A DNA stretch of 32,777 nt from Candidatus Saccharimonadota bacterium (GTDB lineage Bacteria > Patescibacteriota > Saccharimonadia > Saccharimonadales > UBA4665): NCBI GenBank assembly GCA_016789655.1, contig JAEUQV010000099.1:1-32777 (forward strand). The letters run 5' to 3'. The translations under genes and the position numbers were made by a program. Below are positions 1 to 6,654 of this stretch, in pieces. The notes under the pieces are model-generated. The model did not search any database and had not been told where the DNA came from. It was given only the letters and a program-made list of their open reading frames with translations. Positions within the stretch are counted from its first letter, which is position 1; the number at the start of each line of letters is the position of its first letter.

Positions 1-165
1 TATAGGGGTTACGAAACTATGCAAGTCGGCCAGCATAAGGTTTACTTCATACTCATCGGCATGGCGCTTAGCCATATCTATAAGCGGCAGCAGCGCCCCA
101 AAGTAATTCCCAATATGCAGATCGTTATTGGCCCGCAGGCCTGTCAAAATAACAGGTTTGTTCAT
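1..165 (-). CDS. trpS: Tryptophanyl-tRNA synthetase, N-terminal fragment (runs off the window)
   Basis: Reading the minus strand from the ATG at 165 gives 55 codons open to the window edge, starting MNKPVILTGLRANNDLHIGN. The HIGN sequence is the class I aminoacyl-tRNA synthetase HIGH motif, and the following YFGAL and ADLH segments are typical of TrpRS, which charges tRNA-Trp in the cytosol. Only the start of the Rossmann catalytic domain is visible; KMSKS lies outside. There is no Shine-Dalgarno sequence. Instead a TATACT box lies 7 nt before the ATG, suggesting a leaderless message. It lies downstream of the 100-aa unknown gene on the same strand, 27 bp away. Confidence 0.85.
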   Translation of the reverse strand, partial: MNKPVILTGLRANNDLHIGNYFGALLPLIDMAKRHADEYEVNLMLADLHSFVTPI

Positions 166-172
166 ATAAAGT

Positions 173-178
173 AGTATA
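173..178 (-). promoter_or_regulatory. -10 box for trpS, leaderless geometry
   Basis: The minus strand reads TATACT, then 7 nt, then the trpS ATG at 165. This puts the predicted transcription start on the A of the start codon. No convincing -35 was seen 17 bp upstream. Confidence 0.5.
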
Positions 179-192
179 CCTTAACTTACAAC

Positions 193-495
193 TTATTTGG
201 CCTTGAAAGCTTCTCGCGCCGTAGTACATGCGGCATTGCCTACTTTATTGGCTAATCTTCTGGTTTCGTCAACCATCGTCGTTAATAATATATTTGCCGC
301 AGCAGCTACTGTAATTCTTGTCATATCAAGGCTGGAATGTTCGCCGACCTCAGCTATAACTTTGCCCGCCACACTATCGCATATTTTTCCATCATTCGAT
401 AGGGGGCAATTCGCACAACTAAGCGACCGAATTGGTATTCTTCTGCTGGATATTGAACCGCCTGAAGCATCTTCTACGGCTAAAACTTCACTCAT
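193..495 (-). CDS. Hypothetical 100-aa protein with a CxxC-x8-C cluster
   Basis: I do not recognise this family. The ORF has a strong ribosome binding site (GGAGGAG, two bases before the ATG at 495), which supports it being real. The protein has Cys at residues 27, 30 and 39 (SCANCPLSNDGKIC), plus Cys90. This could be a small metal or Fe-S site or a disulfide pair. The second half is an Ala-rich amphipathic helical stretch (about 57-98). There is no signal peptide and no membrane segment. It sits between a bidirectional terminator and trpS. Its promoter is not obvious, because the terminator hairpin ends only about 25 bp upstream of the start codon. Confidence 0.65.
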   Translation of the reverse strand: MSEVLAVEDASGGSISSRRIPIRSLSCANCPLSNDGKICDSVAGKVIAEVGEHSSLDMTRITVAAAANILLTTMVDETRRLANKVGNAACTTAREAFKAK

Positions 496-520
496 AACTC
501 CTCCATTATTTACTAAATAG

Positions 521-546
521 AAAAAAGGCCGGTGGCGGCCTTTTTT
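521..546. terminator. Bidirectional intrinsic terminator
   Basis: AAAAAAGGCCG, loop GTGG, then CGGCCTTTTTT: a GC-rich stem with an A-run on one side and a T-run on the other, so it works in both directions. On the minus strand it would end transcription of the glycosidase gene before the 100-aa gene. Confidence 0.85.
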
Positions 547-806
547 GTGGGTTCAAATGGTGGTTTCAGCACACAGAACAGACCGTCACAGAAGTGTCGG
601 CAAACCAATACGATTTGTTGTAGTGACTGTTGCTGATATTCATAAATGCATCTTACCATGGCGGCCAGCAAGATGCAATTGTAAGAGCCCATTTCTAATC
701 TTATGCCTTAAATAATCGCTGTATACATTGTATAACCCAATCTAGACAAAAGCACCACAGATATTAGTCCAGTTAGACTTGGTATGATTTCATAGCGCTC
801 GATATG
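547..806. other. 260-bp gene-free spacer
   Basis: No ORF with a plausible start is seen. It holds two weak imperfect hairpins: CCGTCAC AGAA GTGTCGG at 583-600 with one T-T mismatch, and a CATCTT/AAGATG pair around 650. Neither has a T-run. The promoter of the 100-aa gene may lie here, but no clear -35/-10 pair was found. Confidence 0.4.
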
Positions 807-3800
807 CTACTTCTTATGGTGATCGATTAAAATAACGCCATCACTCCCATCGTCGTCAAGCACCGACTGTTTGGTTGTAACTGTCTTGCTACCCGAAGAC
901 TTAGTCGGCTTCTTGGCGGATGGCTTGGTGCTCTGTTCAGAGTCGCTTGCTTCAGATAAAGGCGCTGGCGCAACAACCGTGTCGACGGCAGACGTGCTAT
1001 TTGAACTGTCTGGGTAGGAATTCTTGCTGGGGCTTGCGGCATGCTGGAACTGCTTGTCAGCTTCTAGGAAAGGATCTCCAACCAGGTCGCCAGAACTGGC
1101 TTGCTGCTGCATTTCCTGAGCAATAATCGGTTGCTGCCAGTCGGGAATCGCAGCGTGCTCTGGAGTTGAAAGCGGCAAGCTATTAGGAACTCCAGGAAAC
1201 ACTGGCATTTGATCGCTAGCTGTGTGTGGGTCTGTTTGCAGGCTAGGCATCGGTGCGGTAGCCATAGGTGCTGGAGTGTAAGGTAAGTAGTCGCCTGACG
1301 AGTAATTGTCGTAGCTAATGTCATCACTTGAAAGTTTGCGTTTTACAAACCAGAAACCACCACCTATCATTGGTAGCAACAGCAGCAACCACAACCAGGG
1401 TTTGCTCTTCTTGGAAGCGATGGTGTTATTGGCGACAGTAACTACCCTGGTGACCTCACTCTGGCTACCATCTATGAAGTAGGTTCGCTCAGTTAAAGTA
1501 TAGCGTCCATTCTTCAGCCGGGTAGTGTCAAGCACGAATGGCTTGTTGTCATCGGTCTGAATGAGTGTCTCACCGTTGTAGTATTCGACTCGCAAGATAG
1601 ACTGTTCTTTTGCAGAGTTCGTTACATTTGAAGGATCCAAGGTAGTCGGACCAGCTACCGTTTCGGTCGCAGCCGCATTACTGACGGATTGGCCTGTAGA
1701 AGCAGTCACCGTCTTGGCTGTGGCATCGGCTTTGTTTACAGGTGGAGCGGTAGCCGCTGGCGCTGGTGGAGCTGGTTGCCCATTAACCATGACGCTGATA
1801 CTCTTGCTCGTTTGCTTGCCTGCACTATTTACGCATGTCAAAGTATAACTGGTTGAGCTAGATAGCGCGGGGGTCTTCCAGTTACCGATTGCACCTGTCG
1901 TTACGAGAGGGCTTGGGTTGAGACTACAACCGTTAGCCGCCACATTGCTCGTCAGCCAGCTCACGATAGTTGTCTGTCCACTTGTCAAACTAGCAGGAGT
2001 GGCAGTAAAGCTTACGATGATAGGATCAGCCGGGGGAACAGGGGCGCTAGTTACCTTTATAGTCAGCGGATCAGCACTGGTGCTGCCGGCGCTATTCTTG
2101 CAAGAAAGAGTGTACGTCGTAGTAGCCGTTAGATTCATAAATAGTTTGCTAGCACTTGCCGCCACTGTCATATTGCCTGGGTTAAGCGTGCAGCTAGTAG
2201 CACCAGTACTGCTCCAGCTGACAGTAACACTGCCACCTGTAGTAATTGTCGTAGCTGAGGAGGTGAAGGTCGGCTTAGCAGGCGGGGCTACTGGAGCCGA
2301 AACAGTGACGCTGACCGTCCGGGTGGCAGAACCGGCAGCATTCGTACAGGTTAGGGTGTAGGTTCGCGTGCCAGTAGTCGTAAGGGTGGCGGTCTGCCAA
2401 GAAGTAGTAGTCGTGTTAGTTGGCCCTCCAGGAGTAACAGAACATCCACTGGCGTTGCTACTCGCCCAGGACAGCGTGGTACTTCCTCCAGCCGTCAAGC
2501 TGGCCGGACTGGCTGTAAAGCTGCTGATAGTCGGTGCAGGCACAGGCGTGGTGTTACGAACCGTTATGGTACGAGCCCCTGTGGCAGTACTATTGCCAGC
2601 GGCATCTGTCGCCCGGATAGCAATACTATGGTTACCGTCACCGACACTGGTGCTATTCCACGCAAAATTGGCGCTACTGCTGCTATTGGTAGCTTTAACA
2701 GCGCCGTCAACCAGCAATTCTACCTTGGTGACACCGACATTGTCAGTGGCAACCCCATTTACAGCCACGACGCTGCTAACGGCTGCACCAGCAGCTGGGC
2801 TAGTCAAAGTAACAGTCGGCGCAGTCGTATCTGTCGCAGCGACAGCATTGCCGTAAACGCCAGCCTCCCAAATGGAATTACCATAGCTGCTGTTCCAGCG
2901 ATCAGTGCCTACAATTCTGAAATACCGTCCGGTCGTCGTACCACTGTACGAAGTATAATCAACATATTGAGGTGAGGTGTTGTTGGTAGCGCCACTATAA
3001 AATGTCGTCCACGTACTGTTGTTGCTTGATATCTGAAGCTGGAAGTTGCGTATTGTATCTCCCGCCCACTTAATACTGACTTTGTTTAATGCATAATTCC
3101 CGCCTAAGTCGGCTGTAAGGCTTACTGGACTATTTGGCTGTGATATCCAACGTGTACTGCCATTACCGTCAGTCACATATGAAACGGGGTGGCCTGACTC
3201 AGAGGTAGAATCGGCCACCGAGGATGAAAACACTTTACCTGCCAGCAGATTACCTGTCGGGGAGACGTCACCAGTGGTACTGCCACCACCACTGCCAGTA
3301 CCCGTGCCGCCGCTACCAGTTCCGGTACCGGTTCCTGTTCCTGATCCACCGCCATTACCGCTACCCCAGGTCAAAGATTGGTAGCGAGCAGCCGCATTTG
3401 GAGTAGCTGTCGGATGCATACCGATTGTATAATTTGACTCAGTCCCTATGAAATTGAAGTAAACGTCGTATAAAAATTGCCCTGCACCCGTTCCAGCGTG
3501 TGCGGTCATAAATTGGTTCATGGTGGAGATATACGCAGGGTTGTCGTCGTAAGCGTTACTCCCGTTATTAAGACCCCACTCAGGGAAAGCCATTGGCTTA
3601 CCATGGCTAGCCGCAAACTGACGCCACGCCTCTATACCAATCGGTGACCCATCGGACATCGTGGCATTGTGATCTGTCCCCCAATCGTATGTATCTGGCC
3701 CTACAACATCTACACAGCTATCGCCAGGGTATGTATTTTTGGGTGTAGCAGCGCCCCCAAGGGTGCCATCGTTAGCCGACCATGTCATTTTTAACCCAGC

Positions 3801-4358
3801 AGCATGTGCCATATTCGCAACAGCACAGTAGGTGGTTTTGTAGTTCGCCTCCTCGCCGGGCATAACACTCCAATGTTGAAAGTCCATGTTAAATTCGTGC
3901 GCGAAGCGAACAAATGTAGTCCCTTTGCCGCTGCGATGTGATGCGATATTGTTAATGGCATTTTGCCAACGAGCATTATAAGCACCGTTGGCCGCGGCAG
4001 ACCAAGATTCACCATTTCCCTTAAAAATGCCGCCGATGGCAATATCCATAGCGCCATTGAAAAAATCATACTCACTTGCGGACGACCCGTCTGTACAATC
4101 AGGTATATCACACCAAGTTCCAACAATAGTTACCGGCTCTCCCCGCCATGTGCCAAAGTCTTGATTACCGGCATAATTACTTGCGCCGGACATCCAATCG
4201 CCTGTTGCGGCATGAGAAAGATATAACATATACGTGCCGACGCATGCGAATAATAGTATGCTACTAGTTACCCACAGTTTCTTTCTAGATAAACGCTTTA
4301 TAGCTATACTTTTACAAAATCGTCCAATGTGATTCTTTGCTGCACCGAATCCAGTCAT
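807..4358 (-). CDS. Membrane-anchored, multidomain GH26-like surface glycosidase
   Basis: A protein of 1183 aa. Residues 28-50 form an N-terminal signal or anchor segment ending in LSHAA. Residues about 52-331 resemble GH26 endo-mannanase-type hydrolases: FAHEFN (152-157, His-Glu, likely acid/base E155) and FPEWG (258-262, likely nucleophile E260), 105 residues apart as the family expects. Then follow a Gly/Thr/Ser linker (332-365), a discoidin/CBM32-like domain (about 368-504), an Ig-like domain (about 512-602), three related PKD/Ig-like repeats (about 608-688, 696-772, 778-860), a Pro/Ala linker, another Ig-like segment (about 915-978), a membrane helix (987-1005) and a charged low-complexity tail of about 178 residues. 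The start overlaps the stop of the 76-aa gene (ATGA). There is no LPXTG. The polysaccharide substrate is not known; glycan binding and cutting at the surface, perhaps of the host or matrix, is inferred. Confidence 0.8.
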   Translation of the reverse strand: MTGFGAAKNHIGRFCKSIAIKRLSRKKLWVTSSILLFACVGTYMLYLSHAATGDWMSGASNYAGNQDFGTWRGEPVTIVGTWCDIPDCTDGSSASEYDFFNGAMDIAIGGIFKGNGESWSAAANGAYNARWQNAINNIASHRSGKGTTFVRFAHEFNMDFQHWSVMPGEEANYKTTYCAVANMAHAAGLKMTWSANDGTLGGAATPKNTYPGDSCVDVVGPDTYDWGTDHNATMSDGSPIGIEAWRQFAASHGKPMAFPEWGLNNGSNAYDDNPAYISTMNQFMTAHAGTGAGQFLYDVYFNFIGTESNYTIGMHPTATPNAAARYQSLTWGSGNGGGSGTGTGTGTGSGGTGTGSGGGSTTGDVSPTGNLLAGKVFSSSVADSTSESGHPVSYVTDGNGSTRWISQPNSPVSLTADLGGNYALNKVSIKWAGDTIRNFQLQISSNNSTWTTFYSGATNNTSPQYVDYTSYSGTTTGRYFRIVGTDRWNSSYGNSIWEAGVYGNAVAATDTTAPTVTLTSPAAGAAVSSVVAVNGVATDNVGVTKVELLVDGAVKATNSSSSANFAWNSTSVGDGNHSIAIRATDAAGNSTATGARTITVRNTTPVPAPTISSFTASPASLTAGGSTTLSWASSNASGCSVTPGGPTNTTTTSWQTATLTTTGTRTYTLTCTNAAGSATRTVSVTVSAPVAPPAKPTFTSSATTITTGGSVTVSWSSTGATSCTLNPGNMTVAASASKLFMNLTATTTYTLSCKNSAGSTSADPLTIKVTSAPVPPADPIIVSFTATPASLTSGQTTIVSWLTSNVAANGCSLNPSPLVTTGAIGNWKTPALSSSTSYTLTCVNSAGKQTSKSISVMVNGQPAPPAPAATAPPVNKADATAKTVTASTGQSVSNAAATETVAGPTTLDPSNVTNSAKEQSILRVEYYNGETLIQTDDNKPFVLDTTRLKNGRYTLTERTYFIDGSQSEVTRVVTVANNTIASKKSKPWLWLLLLLPMIGGGFWFVKRKLSSDDISYDNYSSGDYLPYTPAPMATAPMPSLQTDPHTASDQMPVFPGVPNSLPLSTPEHAAIPDWQQPIIAQEMQQQASSGDLVGDPFLEADKQFQHAASPSKNSYPDSSNSTSAVDTVVAPAPLSEASDSEQSTKPSAKKPTKSSGSKTVTTKQSVLDDDGSDGVILIDHHKK

Positions 4359-4585
4359 TGTGCATGTCCAAACTGTATCAAAACGTTCTGCGACAATTTC
4401 TCAACCATCATGGAATCTCTTTCGGGAGCCGAACTGCCAGAATCAGCATGTGCCATGGAAAACATGGGTATGCTGAAACTTACGAATTCCATCAGTAAGC
4501 CCAATAGAACCAGCGTCTTTACATGCAAGACGTTTGGTTTTCTATCATTAACACCCTTTTTTTGCTTTTGAAATTTCTTGCTCAT
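4355..4585 (-). CDS. Small secreted or membrane protein coupled to the glycosidase gene
   Basis: A 76-aa protein of unknown family. A basic N-terminus (SKKFQKQKKG) is followed by a hydrophobic stretch (about 24-45) ending SMAHA, a good signal-peptidase site, and then a short polar mature part of about 30 residues. Its TGA overlaps the ATG of the glycosidase gene by four bases (ATGA at 4355-4358), so the two are probably translated together; this is the best evidence that the gene is real. No Shine-Dalgarno sequence is visible before the ATG. It could be a secreted partner or simply a translated leader that drives the large downstream gene. Confidence 0.6.
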   Translation of the reverse strand: MSKKFQKQKKGVNDRKPNVLHVKTLVLLGLLMEFVSFSIPMFSMAHADSGSSAPERDSMMVEKLSQNVLIQFGHAQ

Positions 4586-4737
4586 ATTACGATGACATTC
4601 TTACAACTTTGTAACACTGTTGTTCTATACGCTTATGGTACAGCTTAATGCTATTCGACGCAAGGATGCTTTCATAGATAGACTAGGCGAATGAATGCGC
4701 AGCCTGTTTATTTTTCTCATCTTTCCCTGGCAAAAAT

Positions 4738-4791
4738 TTGACGCACATAAATTGACCATGGTATGTTTAACTTGCAAGAAAGAACTATAAT
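4738..4791 (+). promoter_or_regulatory. Promoter region of the His-rich gene
   Basis: TTGACG (4738-4743), an 18-bp spacer and TATGTT (4762-4767) preceded by TGG, an extended -10. A second perfect -10 hexamer, TATAAT (4786-4791), lacks a well-spaced -35. Either would serve the GTG start at 4822. Confidence 0.55.
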
Positions 4792-4821
4792 AAAACAAAT
4801 ACATCAATTTAGGAGGTTTAC

Positions 4822-5607
4822 GTGGACGATCAGCAAGATTACTCAGCAAGCAACGCTGGCGCCACCGGTGATGCTAATGAACAGGGTGGCCATGGTGGTC
4901 ACTTTGGCTTTGGCCGTCATGGTGGGCATCATCACGACGGGCATCATCATGGTGATCATCATCATGAGCATGGTCATCATCATGGCGGCGGCCACTGGAA
5001 CGGCGGTGATCAGGCGGTTCAAGGCGAATCGACTGGCGCAGAAAGCCCTACTAGCGACGGATCCGTGACGCCATCCGATCCGCACCAAGGGGGTTATTGG
5101 AATAACCAGCATCCTACCAGCGATGACTCATCGACCAATTGGCAAAGCGGTAATTCTGGAACACAAGCACAGCCGCTACCTGGCCAAGCTGACCAGCCAA
5201 TTCCAGCAATTCCGGTCAGTGACAATCAGGGTGGTCAATCTAGCAGCAATGTTTCAAACAATCAGCAGCCCGCTGCTAATGACCCTTCGACGAACTGGCA
5301 AAATTCGGGTAGCAATACATCAACCGTTCAACCGTCATATCCGACACAAAATGATCAGCCAGCTGACTCGGTACCTGTTGCTGGCGGTCAAGACATATCT
5401 GCCGGTCCTGCTTCCGACTGGCAAAGTTCTGACACCGGATCAACACCTGCTTCAACTGAACAGAGTGGCGAAAGTGCTACAAACACACAAGCGCCCGCTG
5501 ACACTACGCCCGTATATGGGGGCACCGTAGACACAAGTGGGAGCGGTCAGAACGATACATCTGCATCAAACCCAGTAGATGTAGTTGGCATGACGGGCGC
5601 ATCGTAA
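4822..5607 (+). CDS. His-rich low-complexity protein with Trp-centred repeats
   Basis: A 261-aa protein read from a GTG start, with AGGAGG five bases upstream (4811-4816). Residues 24-58 carry 17 histidines in HHH clusters separated by Gly/Asp, a likely Ni/Zn/Cu-binding segment. Residues 80-261 are Ser/Thr/Gln/Asn/Pro-rich and disordered. They contain three imperfect repeats around STNWQSG (W107), STNWQNSG (W159) and SDWQSSDTG (W200), each followed by a Pro/Gln-rich stretch and a PV motif. There is no signal peptide, membrane helix or Cys. It is the only plus-strand gene in the window, divergent from the glycosidase pair and ended by a terminator. Metal storage or buffering is an inference from composition only; no family is recognised. 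Confidence 0.75.
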   Translation: MDDQQDYSASNAGATGDANEQGGHGGHFGFGRHGGHHHDGHHHGDHHHEHGHHHGGGHWNGGDQAVQGESTGAESPTSDGSVTPSDPHQGGYWNNQHPTSDDSSTNWQSGNSGTQAQPLPGQADQPIPAIPVSDNQGGQSSSNVSNNQQPAANDPSTNWQNSGSNTSTVQPSYPTQNDQPADSVPVAGGQDISAGPASDWQSSDTGSTPASTEQSGESATNTQAPADTTPVYGGTVDTSGSGQNDTSASNPVDVVGMTGAS

Positions 5608-5626
5608 GTTCAAGTTAAAGCAAACA

Positions 5627-5659
5627 TTAAAAAGCCTTTCGATCTGGAGGGCTTTTTAA
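5627..5659. terminator. Bidirectional terminator between convergent genes
   Basis: TTAAAAAGCC (5627-5636) pairs with GGCTTTTTAA (5650-5659) across a 13-nt loop. It lies between the His-rich gene (+) and apbE (-) and has A/T tracts suitable for both strands. Confidence 0.85.
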
Positions 5660-5673
5660 TTACTAGTTGAAGG

Positions 5674-6606
5674 TTACGATATAACTATAAGATTCGATCC
5701 GAACGGCACTGTAACGCTGGTATCTTTCAACTGTAAGCAAATTGCCTTAATGGAACTATCTATCTGGTCTTTTAGGCAATGGGCTTCGGGATCAATAATG
5801 CAAGTCTTTGCAAATATATCAGCTGCAGTGCCTGAACTAGCTACAACCGTTGCCATAAGTATGGAGGTGCTGGTTGGTTTACCGGTTCGAGGGTCTATTA
5901 TATGATGCCAACCCGAACCACTACGCCTAACTACACTTGATGATGCGATAGCCAGGACCTCGCCGATGTTATTCGATATAAGCCCCACCCGAGCGCCCCT
6001 CTGACGAGCTGCAGATATACCGATTCGCCATGGGTTATAATCTGCGTCAAACCCGTGACAGATTATATCGCCACCAAGTGAGATGTAGTATCTGCTAACA
6101 TTCATACGTTCGAGAAGGGCTGCGAGCGTATCGAGCATATAGCCTTTACCGATGCCTCCGATATCTATTGCGGTTTCTTCTGGGATGCGTGCACTAACTT
6201 CGGTGATTTCAATCTCATTTGAGCTAACCATGTGCCTTGACCGTACATCCAGAAGCGGATCGGCTTGCTCCACATGCGGCCAGGATCCCCGATAACCAGC
6301 GGCTTGCAAAGCTGGCAATACGAATGGGTTAAACAATCCTTCAGTTATATGAGCATATTTTTTACATACTGTGAGTAGTTCGGTAAAGTCAGCCGATATA
6401 CCAACCCACTGCCCAGCCTTTTCATTAAATTGTGATATTTCACTATCTGGTCTGAACCGACTAAAACGAATGTCAAACTCAGTTATAGTGTGCCAAACGC
6501 TATGAAAAACGTGTTCTATAGACTCGTAATCTGCGGCCACCAAGACTATATCAGCACGAGAGCCTAGCACATGTCTTTGTTGCCGAAATCTTTTTAATAC
6601 GCTCAT
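5674..6606 (-). CDS. apbE: FAD:protein FMN transferase (ApbE family)
   Basis: A 310-aa protein of normal family length. ApbE enzymes use FAD and Mg2+ to attach FMN covalently to a Thr/Ser in target flavoproteins. Visible family motifs: FSRFRPDSEISQFN (48-61), DIGGIGKGYMLD (148-159), SLGGD (176-180), HHIIDPRTGKP (234-244) and TAADIFAKT (260-268, carrying the Mg-binding Asp/Thr). Most characterised ApbE proteins are exported lipoproteins; this one has no signal peptide or lipobox, so a cytosolic site is inferred. The gene follows the ABC transporter by 48 bp on the same strand. It also has its own TACTAT box 8 nt before the ATG and no nearby Shine-Dalgarno sequence. No target flavoprotein is encoded in the window. 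Confidence 0.88.
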   Translation of the reverse strand: MSVLKRFRQQRHVLGSRADIVLVAADYESIEHVFHSVWHTITEFDIRFSRFRPDSEISQFNEKAGQWVGISADFTELLTVCKKYAHITEGLFNPFVLPALQAAGYRGSWPHVEQADPLLDVRSRHMVSSNEIEITEVSARIPEETAIDIGGIGKGYMLDTLAALLERMNVSRYYISLGGDIICHGFDADYNPWRIGISAARQRGARVGLISNNIGEVLAIASSSVVRRSGSGWHHIIDPRTGKPTSTSILMATVVASSGTAADIFAKTCIIDPEAHCLKDQIDSSIKAICLQLKDTSVTVPFGSNLIVIS

Positions 6607-6614
6607 GTTTATCT

Positions 6615-6620
6615 ATAGTA
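6615..6620 (-). promoter_or_regulatory. -10 box for apbE, leaderless geometry
   Basis: The minus strand reads TGG-TACTAT (extended -10), then 8 nt, then the apbE ATG. The only AAGGA is about 20 nt from the ATG, too far to act as a ribosome binding site. Confidence 0.4.
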
Positions 6621-6654
6621 CCATGTCCTTACGTTATGTAGTTCTGTGTTATGC

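Noticed and set aside
549-565. T-loop-like GGGTTCAAATGG, a possible tRNA
   Set aside because: The flanking bases cannot form the T stem, and no acceptor or anticodon stem is found nearby on either strand.
1918-2856. Two plus-strand frames of about 150 codons, Val/Ala/Leu-rich
   Set aside because: They are antisense to the Ser/Thr-rich repeats of the glycosidase; their composition is explained by that.
4625-4849. 74-codon minus-strand frame in the divergent promoter region
   Set aside because: It covers the promoter and start of the His-rich gene and has no ribosome binding site or known motif.
4843-5112. 89-codon Met-rich minus-strand frame
   Set aside because: It is the antisense of the His codons (CAT/CAC read as ATG/GTG) of the His-rich gene.
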